Below are positions 35,210-59,825 of a stretch of 64,000 nucleotides of DNA, piece by piece. The DNA is taken from the NCBI RefSeq assembly GCF_024713975.1, contig NC_091116.1, forward strand, positions 6,512,621 to 6,576,620. The letters are read 5' to 3'. Origin of the DNA: Paralichthys olivaceus (lineage: Eukaryota; Chordata; Actinopteri; Pleuronectiformes; Paralichthyidae). The notes below the pieces were generated by a model. It had not been told where the DNA came from and searched no databases. It was given only the letters and a program-made list of their open reading frames with translations. Made by a program: the position numbers and the translations under genes. Numbering within the stretch: the stretch's first letter is position 1; every line of letters begins with the position of its first letter.

Positions 35210-35810
35210 GGCTGCTGCGGCTGCAGACACTTTATCCTAATGACGTGAGGAGCAAACGAGAGGCTAGAGAAGAGGCGAGGATCGGTGTACGCCGGGGCAG
35301 GGTGGTAGTCAAAGGGAGGTTCGGGGACCTCCAGTGGGGCCTCGGTGATGGCCCCTGCGTCCTGGTCCGGCGGAGAGCTCAGATTTCACTGCAACAGAGA
35401 CTCAGAGCATCATTTGCAAACCGAGCGGAGGTCAAACGCGGGGTTCACTGTTTCCCTAAGTTGAGAAACCTCCACTGCGCAACGCGTCCTTCATCCAAGC
35501 CGGACACCTCGGCTGCGCCATGGCCGAACCGGATCCACCGCAGCGCTGCGTCCCCACGTCGGTGCACAGGCCTCAGTGCGCAGGGGTGCCACCGACACAC
35601 GGTGCAGGCAGCGGGCTGGTGTGTGTCTGTTGGCGGAGGGGGTGAACTCGGGGGTCGGTGCCGGGTCTGTAGGGGGAGAGACCGGAGAGCACGCGCACAG
35701 ACAACCGCATCGTCCGGACTGGCAACAGAGGCGCGCTCCCGGGATGATGCCGCGGCGCGCTGCCGTGACTTGCATCAGCAGCACCGTCACTGAGGTGCTC
35801 GTGTGCACGC
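35210..35810 (-). promoter_or_regulatory. kif5c: CpG-rich kif5c promoter / 5' UTR
   Basis: This roughly 600-bp block is distinctly GC- and CpG-rich (many CG dinucleotides between 35240 and 35810), while the sequence on its left and right is AT-rich. It sits directly upstream of the kif5c ATG, so it is read as the promoter and 5' UTR. No TATA box is obvious and the exact start site cannot be set. The long open frames inside it on either strand are by-products of high GC content. Confidence 0.7.
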
Positions 35811-36759
35811 GCTTAGTTTAGTTTCATTAAGCAGATGAAAAATAATGAATTATTACCTCTTAAAAACTACATTTGTATTAATTATTTTCATGAATCACTC
35901 TCTGCACTGTAGCTGAGGTACTTACACTTTGAGTAAAACTCATTAAGTGCAGATTGATCCTTGCTATAAATCTTTAAACCATGTAATGTGATATTATGAC
36001 TCAATATTTTCCTCTTTCAACACTTTGACAATAAAATCTAAATGATTTCCATTGATTCAACAGTGAGTTTATAACCAAGCTAATTTATGGTCCTACATCT
36101 CATTCACCAGAGAACACCAGTTTCATTCTAACCTACATTTACACATGATTCCGTTCATACAACTGTATATTCAAATGTATTTATATTCAACTGTGTCATC
36201 AAGTATCAGTGGATTGATAACAAAAAGCCACCTCAGTTAGCATTAGCATATTTTGCAGAGAGTGTTAACTTGCAACTGAATCTCACCATGACGTCCAATT
36301 CTGGAGCTTTTGATCGCGTTGCATGATCTTCATCCTTACACAGATGAAGACAGGCAAAAAAGTCCTTAAAGTGCATAGGTAAAAAAAAATATATTAATAT
36401 AATAATAAATTACAAACTATAAAAATATTCAAGCATCTGTATTTTTATGATGACAAGTGTGCTACATTGATTTAATCCTTTTCATTCAAAATGATATGAT
36501 TGTAAATTATACTATACCTTATAATCATATGTAAAGGAAATTAAATCATCATTCAGCGTTCCACATTAAATGTGTGCTCTCCTATTTGCCCACTAGAGGG
36601 CAGTGTTCAACAAGAAATACTGCCTTTAAATGATTCACTGACTCATTGAGCTTGATTCTTGATTCATCACATTTTAAACTGGATAACAGTTAGAATTAAA
36701 ATAATCTGGAGACACTCCAGGAAACAGGAGATGTAAAAACACATGACACCAGATTATTC
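35811..36759. other. kif5c-mbd5 intergenic gap
   Basis: AT-rich sequence of about 950 bp between the kif5c promoter and the predicted mbd5 3' end. Apart from the CTCF-like motif at 36590-36605 I see no gene, exon or repeat. Notably no trace of epc2, which lies between MBD5 and KIF5C in human. Confidence 0.6.
36590..36605 (+). promoter_or_regulatory. CTCF-like motif between mbd5 and kif5c
   Basis: CCACTAGAGGGCAGTG fits the CTCF core (CCASYAGRKGGCR). It lies in the gap of about 1 kb between the kif5c CpG promoter and the predicted mbd5 3' end, a place where an insulator would make sense. One motif only; occupancy is not known. Confidence 0.4.
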
Positions 36760-39700
36760 AAGTAGGAGTGACCATGTTTTTAATATCTTAAACATCTGTG
36801 CAACATTGTTCAAAATGTTACATCACTGCATGACCTGTAATGTTTCACAATATTTACAAAAAAATGCTGCTTACATCAAACCATTAAAAAAAAGTCCAAA
36901 CAATCTCAAAATAATGGACTGACAAACTATCCCTAGCCCACATTAATGCAAAAAGAAACAAAGAAACAAGAGCAATCAAGTGCACATCATACTTCACGCA
37001 GGTCTATTTTTTGTAAAGTATATATTAGTGAGAAAATATATACTTAATTACAAGTTGAAAAAATAAAATACTGACAAGGAAAAGGGTGGAAGAGGGAACT
37101 GGGATTCAAAAAGCAGAAAACAAACAAAAAAAAACCACTCGCACCTCACACCTAAAAAAATAGACGGCACACACCAAACACAAAAATGCTTTGAACTCTT
37201 GACCACAAATAACATGAAACTGATATAACAGATCCATAACACATGGGTTCCCAACACAAGGCCGGGTTCCTGCATGTCATTGCACAAAAAGAAAAGGGAG
37301 GCAGGGGAGAGGCAGAATGAACTTTACCGAAAGAGCTCACGTGTTTCTCGACAACGAACGTCACCTTTCAACAGTAAAAACTCAAATATCCATGTTGAGC
37401 GAAACTGATATTTTTGAGGTTATTAGACTTTGCCGCTACTAATTCAAAACAGAAACTCTTCTCTTGCAAAGTGTCCGAGCACAAAGTCATCCGTCTTCAA
37501 ATAAGTGAGAGATGTCATCTGGAAATACAATACAGTACAAATTACTTTTAGGTTGTTAAAAGTGAAAACCCATAAGCAAAGTAAGATCTGTTGAAATTGT
37601 AAGATTCAAAGTTGTGCATATTTTTTGTAATAGTAGCGTTCTCATGTTTTAGTTGGTGAGAAGCAGAAGAATCGTGAGTACCATTTGGTTTGAAGGTGAT
37701 CGAACATGAGACTGTTGAAGTAAATGTAGTTAATTTCAACTGAAAAGTTCAAGTATATTAGTGGGATCTTTATCTTGGAGGGTTAGTGTGAGTGTCTGAT
37801 ATTTCGATAATGCTGGATTACCTCTGGACACTTTAAAATAAAACATGACGCTGTTGGAGCTAATGTGTAAAGCTACAAATAAATTACTACCCCACATCCC
37901 CCCCCTCCCAAAAAAAAGGCAGATTACACGTCAGAGGAAAAATTACAGCCCAAGTTGTTGAAGGTGTGTACAAAAGAAAATCAGAGATGCAGCGTTTCTG
38001 GAACGGTTGATCTTTGCCCTCGATTGGAATATTGCACTTGGTAATTCTGTAGTGATTTCAGGTTAGTAGTTGATCTTGATCTGCTGGAGCACCGGCATAT
38101 GTGTGAGTCTGTGTGTATCCTGTGCGTCGCTGTCGATTTACGATTCGGCGTGAAACTTTTCTGATAAGTTTGTTAGTGTTCACAACTGCATTTACTACCA
38201 GCAAAAACTTATATTCATAAATATTATGGTCTTTTCTGGAGCGGAGAATTCCATGAAACAATCTGTAACAAAAACTGGTAAAGCCTCGCTGTAAAAACAA
38301 AGTGTTAACTGTAATGCTCACTTCTTAAATAAAAGGGAACACAACCATCTTTGTAATGAACTATGAATACATGATATTTTCACAAAAAACATACATATAC
38401 ACATATAAGGCTTGAGTTCTCAACTCTTGGTAGTATTATTGCCATCTAGCATATTTGTAAAGCTTAAAATAAATATGAAGTACTGTACATAAATAATTTA
38501 CAACAATACGCAAAAGAAAAAAAAGAATGAAAAATACACACAAGGCCCCTAAATGTGAGAAATGCTTCCACTGCTCTTGAGTTAGTGTTTGTTTCCATGA
38601 TCTACACTCTGAGGTTGGTTACTCTACCTAAAGCTATAGTCGTGGCGAATATGATTAGAATCATGGGAGGAAAAAAAAAAAAAAAAAAAAAAGTCACTGT
38701 ACAATTGAGCATTAGAACGTAATCACAACAGCCAAGTGACACAAAAGAAGGAACGAACGAGTGCAGCCTGTGATGCTGGGTTGTCAGAGAAGGAAAAATC
38801 CACCGTTAGAAATGATTTTATGTTGCATTTCAGGATTTAAATCATCTCACAGAAAGGTGTCCAAAATGAAAATGAGAAATTTTATAGTTTCTCCAACTGC
38901 AAGGGACTTTGTGACCTTAAATATCCACTTGTGCATCAAGTCTATAAAAGAGGACATTTGTACTGGCATTTACACATTGATGAACCTTGTTTCAGTAGCC
39001 ACAGTACTATTAAGTACTATTAACTGCAGTATATTTACGTTCTCTATGAGTAGAGTCACTCATATATGTTCTTGGCAGACACAAGTTTACCTGGCTATAC
39101 TTTGATGAATTCAAAACCAAACAATATTCAATGGATACAATACTGCAAATCCTCCAATGTGTCAATCAGGAATTAGAGTATGATTATATCCATTATCAAA
39201 ATAGTGGAAGATGAACTGTTTCAGCTCCACCACTAGGAATTGTTCAAAAATAATTCGGGAAAATCTAGGAAATAATTAAGTCCTGGTTTCAAACTCCTGA
39301 AACTCAAACAACACAACATGACACTGAATATAGTAATAATTGTGTGAGGGTGGATTTTTCCTTCTCAAAACGACAGGTAACCAATTTTCTTTAAGTAAAA
39401 CTGGAACAATTCACCTGCTAACCAGACTTTTTGGAAAAAAACATTAAACCAAGTCGTCAAATATCATGAATTTCCTGTTAACGAGCAGATGAAGATTTAC
39501 CAACTTTGATCCGACAGGGGGTCTTTTCCTAACGCTGAACACTTTCTGCTGGTAAAGTTCATTCTGTGTTTTTAATCTTATCAGTACAAATGAGCACAAC
39601 TGGAGTGAAGTGTAATAATGGAGAACTCATAAACTCGTGCCTGTTCCACTGCTGTTCCCTTATTAAGAAAAAGGAGGAAATTAAATAAAAATAAAAAAAC

Positions 39701-40309
39701 AGCACGTCTTACAGTTCCTCATATAAAAGCTTTAGGCTGTATTCTTAATTATCCTATGCATGCGGCCATATGCAACCGCATTTCTGAATAGAAACCAAGA
39801 CATTGGTACACTTCTTCTGCTTTGTTTTTGTACAATAAAAGATAAAATGTGCATTAGGTACGCTTGTACATGACATTGTACAATATTTACATACATTTCT
39901 TAATAGCATGAAATTTCAGGATTATCTATATACATATTGAAAATGTATCAGAAATATTTGGACTGTCTATTTTTCTTAAATATGTAAGGTAATACTTGTA
40001 GCTTTTTTTGTTTATTTTACTATATTATACTAGAAAAAAATAGTTAATTCAGTGAGCAGTAGACAAATTGCAACCGTTTTTGACGCTTTTCTCTATTTTT
40101 TTCCTCTTTTTTTGCTTTCTACCGGTTTCGGTGATTGGAATTTCCAGCACCTTCTATGGTCAGTCAATAAGTCAAGTTGATATCATGGAACAACGATGTA
40201 CCAGTGAAAGTCCATGTGTAGCACCTGTTAGAGAGCTCAGATCGCATCAAGGCTGAACGGACAAGTCTGCGAAGGCTTTGAGGACGTTCTCAGGCCGACA
40301 CATTCAATG
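36760..40309 (-). other. mbd5: mbd5 3' UTR (predicted, about 3.5 kb)
   Basis: AT-rich sequence with no coding frame after the mbd5 stop. Two candidate ends: a minus-strand AATAAA at 40016-40011 (short form, about 0.3 kb) and an ATTAAA at 36783-36778 (long form). It holds two Pumilio-type UGUAAAUA sites on the transcript strand (36858-36851 and 39891-39884) and a 22-nt A-run on the plus strand (38671-38692), which is U-rich in the transcript. The long form is inferred from the lack of any other gene and the small gap to kif5c. Confidence 0.5.
38671..38692 (+). repeat. A22 homopolymer
   Basis: 22 A on the plus strand, inside the predicted mbd5 3' UTR (U22 in that transcript). It could also be the tail of an old retrocopy, but no retrocopy was recognised beside it. 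Confidence 0.9.
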
Positions 40310-53032
<12,723 letters not shown>

Positions 53033-53506
53033 TGCTCCACTGGATTTACGCTTTACTCCGCAGAGGTATATATATCAGACATCAACCAGTGTCTTCGCAA
53101 TGCTCTTCATGTTCGACTTCCAAAGCGGTGGTGGTGGGTGGGTTGAGGAGATGGGAAGAGCTGCAGGGTTATGCTTTAATGTGGGACTTTGCTCTCGGGT
53201 GGAGCTGATGGGGTGGTGGATGAGAGGGTGGTCGGGTAGGGTGAGGCGAGCTCACGGCAGACCCTACCCTTTGAGCTGCTTCATGGCTACAGAGCTGAAT
53301 TGCCCATGGACTTCCATTACTGCATCTTGTCATTCAGAGCCATCCAGCTAAAAAGGTGAGGATCGGGAGTTGGAGCGCACTGTGCTTTACAATTTTTTTA
53401 TCATTTGTCTTCTGCCGCCGAGAAATCCGTCCCTCAGTCGGACAAGTAAAATATGTTCAACATATCGGTTCCCAATCGCAGTTGGGCAGTGGTATTCCCA
53501 TGGTTC

Positions 53507-56500
53507 CTGTGAGGGGAGAACAGAAAAGAAATTAATGGTTAATGCCATCAATTTTCTTTGCAAGAGTCTAAGTCAATAATTGAATCTGCTCTGAGAACAT
53601 AAGACATAAATTGTACAAAAGCTCCTTCAATTTCTGACAAGGTTTTCATTAAAATCCAATTATTTACATTGTCCTTCTGAAAGGAAAAAAAAAGCAAATT
53701 ATTGACGAAGAAGCAGTCCATACAACAATGACATTATTTATATAAAATCTTTCTTTTTTCAATACAACCACTTGTTATGAGCTGCTGATGTTTTTCACCA
53801 GTTTAAATTGTATGGTGGGGAAAAAGGATTAAATCACCATCGTGATGAGCACAGCGGCTACGGATAAATCCAAACGGCAGATTAATAGATCATGAAATAA
53901 TGTGTGATTTTCCCCCCCAGATTTCGAATACATTCACTGGACAATAGAATAGAACTAGTGAGATGAAGTTAACTTTACTTTCACTGTCTTGTTTACATGT
54001 TTACGTCCATGGCTTCTGCCACAGCACAACTCCCATTGGGGGCAAAATGAGTGAAGGCAGGGTTAATGAATGTCAGTGCAGTAAAATGTGTGATTAAAAA
54101 CCTACAACCCTTCAGCAATGAGGAAACTCCACGGTTTAGTGGTTAATAACTATTGTTCATATTAGTGTCAGTATCACTCCTATCTGGTTATTAGTCCCTA
54201 AATCACAATTGAAAAGTTATTCCTGTGATTTGAATAAACTAGATTCTCAAATATCACGTTATAGCTTATACTTTGTAACAGTCAAAGCTATTTATCAGTT
54301 GGCCGATATGAGTCTTTCACAGACATGACATGACAAATGTTGTTTTACAGAATGAACAATAAAGAAAAGATGGGGATATATGTTTCCATTTTGCTTTGTT
54401 TATGAGTAAATTTCTTTGTCATATGGGACTCAGCCACAAATCACATACAACAATTGCCCCAAATAGCAATTCTACAGATCTGCTAAGGAAGTCCCTTACT
54501 ACATATCTCATGGAAGTGTGCAGGTCTGCAATAAAGCTTATATAACCCATTTAGGCATTAGGGCTGTGTCATGAAGACAGGTCTTGTCAAAATATGACTT
54601 TAAGGAATACAAATCTATTTTACAGCATTATTGGCTGTCTCTCGGACAGTGAAGTCCAAACACTAGTAAACCAGGCTGAATTCAGTCTGTGAGAGATGGA
54701 GCATCATGTAAAGCCTCCTCTCTGCTGCTGCTGACTCATAACTGCCCTGTGAGTGGCTGAGACCAACCCCAGCGACACCACCACAGAAGAAGGACAGGCG
54801 AGGAGGGCAAGGCCGTGGCACGGTGAGAATGAAGCAGCAGTTTAGTGTCTACTGTTTATCTGGAAATACGCAACAGCAACAGTGGCACCTCATCATCTCA
54901 GGAGAGGCATGCAGTGTCCTAACAGAGCACCCGCCTCATCGTTAAAATCTCATTTCCCACACTCCATGTTTGGAAAATGCAATGGTAACAGAAAACATAA
55001 TTCTAATTGTTGTCTTCTCTTCGGAGGTAAAAACAAATTATTTTCCCCAACAAGTGCTTAGTGCAGCGTTGGTGTTTGTGGTGGGGAGAAATATTTCACC
55101 TCCATCTTTAAGGGTACTTTTCAGTACTTTGTCTTTTCTGTTTGAAAAATTACAGAGGATCTTATCTCTGACAAACCCAACACTCCTCCATGTAAAAGCA
55201 CAAATTAAAAACTCAAATCATCTTTCCCAGCACATTCTCTGACTCATAGCTCAACAAGTACCATGTGCAAATTACTGACAGTACTTTCTAATCTCTAACC
55301 TTTTACTGTGGACTGATGTTTCCTTTGTGAAAATTACACTTTTGGCCTTTTTTTCTTTATTGTTAACAGCATCAAGAAAAGACAAGACAGCAGCAGAGAG
55401 GTGGTCAAATTCAGGACATTGTGGATACGTAAGAACGTTCAGAAAAGTAATTCAATTATTTCTGCACCAAAAACATTATAACATGGATTTTTATTTTAGA
55501 GTGCTAGGTTTTTCTATGTTTTCAACATAAAGGTTTATCATTAAGGGCCAACAACAGAGCTTTACCAATGTACATGGGTTATGTCCACCACCGTCACAAA
55601 TACAACTGCATGTTGGGGCTACAGCGGCAAAGGACATGCCACATGCAGGACACATGAACTGTGATTTGTATGCTTGGGATTAATCCCGACAATTGCGATG
55701 TGTTTTATGCGGTACGTTACGCTGATGTAAACATATTTGCAGGCCACAATTGTTCCATACTGATCACGTATGATAAATGTGTGTGCATGGGTGTTGCACA
55801 GGTGCCAACGATGCATGAACTCCAACAATTCAAAACTTTCTTCAAATGAAATCCATGTGTATTCTTTAAGGTTAATATCAATAAAACTGCATTTAACAAT
55901 ACAACAAATACACTGGCTGATATATCAATGACTTGTACACATTTCTGCCAGATTAATACATTTCAAAAACGAATTATACTTCAGCCTCATTGGCACAGAG
56001 GACATCAAATGCCATGCAAATTATTTTGTTTTGTGCTAGCCAGAAATATGGAACTTGATTAACCGACATCCTGTTCTTGTACAATGTGTGACGCCGAAAT
56101 AAACAAATTACATGCAGAGCTCCACTGCAGATTATTCTGCTGTTACATAGAGCAACGCTTATGAGGCAAAGAGCAGGTTGAAAACAATCAACATTGTAAT
56201 ATTTATAGGAAGTTATGATACAATTATCCTTAAAGTGAAAGCAACAGATCATCTAAATTACTAACCAAGAAAGAAAAATGTCAGCTGTATCAATAAGAAA
56301 AAAACAAAACAAGATATGGCCAGGATTTGGAAATAAATCAGAAGTGCATCCTGAAATTAATCCCATCATAAAAAGCCACCCTGCTGCAATAATTCTGCCC
56401 TCCATCACAATCGATGTAAAGGAGAAATGACTTTAATAAATGACAAAGGAGAGAAATGTGGAGCCTGACAATGTCACTGATGTCTATGAATTTGAGACAC

Positions 56501-58739
56501 GACAACCGAAACGGTGTGAGCTTCATGTTTTTGCGGGCCTGAGAAGGTAAATCTGATGTATTTGATAGGTGAAAGTTGAAAAATCAAGAAAAATCTAGAT
56601 GATTTTGCACCTCCCTCATAAAGGAAAAACATGCAGCACTGCTAGAAACACATTTTGGAGGAAAATAAACAGTTTTTACACATGTGTTGGGGTAAAGCAA
56701 CGCAGATTGGAAACAATCCAGCTGCAAACTTCATCCAAGCAGTGCGTGAGAGGCAAAAGACTTGCAGAAAAAAAGGAGATAATGCAGAAAAATACAAACA
56801 CAGGCACTGGAGACTTACAGCAATGCAGTCTAAGAAAGAAAAACAAATGATGAAAAACCAAACAAAAAAGAAATCACATCAAAATGATGAGTGGAAGACA
56901 CAGCCAAAGGTTCTTGAGTAACTGAGTTTGCGGTCCATTAAGGATGGCAGCTTATGTAAATGAAAGTGTTTCATCCAAAATCTATGTCCAAATTTTAAAA
57001 AATATGATCAGACTAAGTAGCTTGTGTGCATTTTCATTTCATGGTAAAGTAGTACTTTGTTCTCTTATGACCTAGTATTATTAAAGTGGTTCTCACTGTG
57101 ATATTGTTTTGCATGTTTTACAGTGAAATAAAAGCATCATAGCAGCTCTTTCTTTTCAAAGTGATCATGGGAGCGGAAAGCCTGTTATTCACATTGTCTA
57201 TTTAACCCAGAATTCACTTCACTGACCACAACAGGAATCAAGCTTTTATCAACTAGCTGATGCAGTGGCTGAAAAACTTTAACTACCGACTCGTGACGCA
57301 GATCAGAAACAGCGACCGCACAAGAGACACAACTGAAACTTAACACAATTTGGTTGTTGTGAGTTCTCCACCTAGCCCTGTGCCGATGGTGAGCCTTAAT
57401 TCTTTACAGTCTGTCAAATGGAAAATGACGATTAAAAACAATAACGGTGAGAGGACAATATTTCTCAGGCCTGCAGAAATCAAGGGAGCGTAATCTCAGT
57501 CCACTATGACCTTAAAAGACAAGAAAAATGCGCTGACCCGGAAGGTGCCTCAGACTGGTCCAAGTCTTAACATGATTTAATGTCTGGTTAATTCATCGCA
57601 CAGCCAACATTATGTTTATCCTTATAAAGCCTGAGTTTAGAGCCAGTTGAGAGAGGCAGGCAGGTCAGACCAAGAATCAGACATTATCTCAGATGCATTC
57701 AAAGGACTATTTATGGATTCGATTTGTATCTGCCATTAAACAGTAAAGTATAATAAATTAAATAATAATTTGTGTCAGCCACACAGATAAATTAAAGATG
57801 TTGCCGTCACCTTGAATATGGACAGTGTTCAGGAGGTTTTCCATGTATGATGCACAAAGTGAGATGTTTACAGCCACAGCTGCCGCTGTGCAATACTGAG
57901 CATGGATCCTAGTGCATTTCTATGCATTTAAATCCGAGTTTAAAGCTGTTTACCTGTGATCAGATCTATGAAAATGCATGTAATGCTTTGGGAGGAGGGT
58001 CTGTCATATGCTGTCAAATAAAGCAGGGGTTAAGAGCAGGTAGCAATGCATGTACAGTCTGTGGAGCATGATTAAAAAAGGGAATACACGACAAAACTGC
58101 AGTAAAGTAAAACAGACCTGGTGTTCTCTCATTAAATCACAAGGTATCTACCACTGCTCTTTCTGCAACAAGCTACATTAAAGCCATTAATTCTCAACCT
58201 AGCATTCCCATCTTGTTGTAACCCTATGCTATAGCTTGGACTAGCTTAAAGGGTAAATGAGCCATAATGTCCTGCAGCAGCCTTCAAAGTTGACAGCTGT
58301 ACAAGTTGGCGAGCAAGACGCCAGGACATGATCCCCCCAACCGAAGCTGGAGAGCATGACAGCCAGCCTGTGCACACAACCAAAGCGACCATAGGTGTCT
58401 AAGCGTTGGATGATGGGCTAATTAGCTTGGTGACCATTAGCTGCCCATCAACTGTGCCAAGTATTGCTTTATTAAGGCTTTGGCAACAACCGTGTGGCGT
58501 TCGAGGTTGTTCGGTTGAACACCGGGCGAGACGTGCAGCTCAAGCCCCATCGCCTGTGGGCCTCCGTGTTGGAAATGGACCGTGTCAACAAGCGAGATGT
58601 GTCCTGTCTGACTGGGCTTTTTGATGCATTGGACACAGCCTCTGAAATAGCTGGGGGTTAGCATACCAAGCGTCAGCTGTCTAGCTCCCGTTAGCTAGAT
58701 AGCTAGTTAGCCAGCTAGCTTGTTGTAACGAAAATGAAT
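53507..58739 (-). other. mbd5: mbd5 5' intron
   Basis: 5.2 kb between the predicted ATG exon and the CpG-rich promoter. Mostly AT-rich, no coding frame with splice sites. Further non-coding 5' exons may lie here, as in mammals, but cannot be called from sequence alone. Confidence 0.5.
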
Positions 58740-59300
58740 AGGAGGGCGAGCTCGGCTACGCTAGCGACATTTTAGCGTTCAATTGGCGAACCGCAGCGGA
58801 AGCCGCGCACGCCGAGGGGCCCGCGGTCCGCGTTCCGAGCTCAAATTGTCGAAGTGAAAAGCGGCTAGGCCCGCGCAGGGGTTCGGAGCCAAGGGGGCCA
58901 AGGCAAGGCCAGGGCCCAGGCTGAGTTAGCACGGGTTAGCCTAGCATGCTAGCTAGCAGTAGCCGTGCAAACCCGTTGCATTCGCAGGGAGAGAGAGAGG
59001 GGGAGAGAGAGGGGGAGAGCGAAACAGAAGAAGAAGAAGAAGAAGAGAGAGGCGCTTTTCAGACACTAACGTTTCTGTCTGCGTCAAATCAACCCGGGGA
59101 CTGCGCGTCCTTACCCGGGCGTCCCGGCGAGCGCGTCCCGCTGCTGGAACCGTGCGGCGAGCAAGCGACAGTGTTGTTTGTGAGCCCGGTGGAGAAAGAA
59201 GAAGAAGAAGCCTACCCCATTAGTCCTCCTGCCTCCGCTGGTTCTCCTACACTGGGAGATTGGGAATGATGGAGAGCCGCACTGCGCATGCGCCCGAGCA
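58740..59300 (-). promoter_or_regulatory. mbd5: CpG-rich promoter and probable first non-coding exon of mbd5
   Basis: GC- and CpG-rich block between AT-rich flanks. On the minus strand a strong donor (GG then gtaagg) lies at 59115/59114, so a non-coding exon from about 59270 to 59115 is inferred, splicing to the ATG exon at 53506. A palindromic NRF1-type site TGCGCATGCGCC is at 59283-59294, at the expected promoter position. Runs of GA (58988-59020) and AGA (59025-59042) repeats lie inside. The assignment to mbd5 is by orientation and proximity only. Confidence 0.5.
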
Positions 59301-59526
59301 GGAGCAAGCCTGCAGATGGGAGCGAGGTGATGCACGTTCTTCATCCTCGGTGACACATGAACCCTGCGCGGCCACAGGCAGCGATCACAGGCCCCACAGG
59401 AACATCTACCTCCGGAAAAAGTACTGGCAGCTCAATGTACTTCATGTTTTTACAGTTGAAGTACTCGAAACAACAGTATAAACACGTGAAGCACTTTGGA
59501 TCTTTGTTTATGTCCTGCAAAAACTC

Positions 59527-59825
59527 TTAAAGGTCCAGTGTGTGAGATCTAGGTGAAAGGGATCTATTGGCAGAAGTTGAATATAAAATAATCTCCTCAT
59601 GATGTTTTCACTAATGTGTAATCATCAAAATTATTTTCTTCACCCTTTATATTGAGATATTTTATATTTACATCAAGTGGGTCCTCTCTACGGAGACCGC
59701 CATGTTTTTTACAGGAGCCCAGACTGGAAAAACTAAACACCTTTTGAGTTTTTATGTTTTTTGGAAGGGGAGGGTGAGGGTTCAGCTGCAACATGCAACT
59801 TCACCACTAGATATCACTAAATTAC
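59527..59825 (+). mobile_element. Interspersed repeat / MITE copy, 3' end decayed
   Basis: Begins TTAAAGGTCCAGTGTGTGAG and carries text I know from dispersed copies in spiny-rayed fish (GGGATCTATTGGCAGAAGTT, GGAGACCGCCATGTTTTTTA, CAACTTCACCACTAGATATC). Full copies end with the inverted start; here that end is missing after about 59825. It lies about 230 bp outside the mbd5 CpG-rich promoter, between mbd5 and orc4. Confidence 0.6.

Noticed and set aside
35228..35230. In-frame upstream GTG as a kif5c start, giving seven extra residues
   Set aside because: Vertebrate starts are almost always ATG, and the ATG at 35207-35209 gives the expected length and puts the P-loop at residues 85-92 as in known KIF5 proteins.
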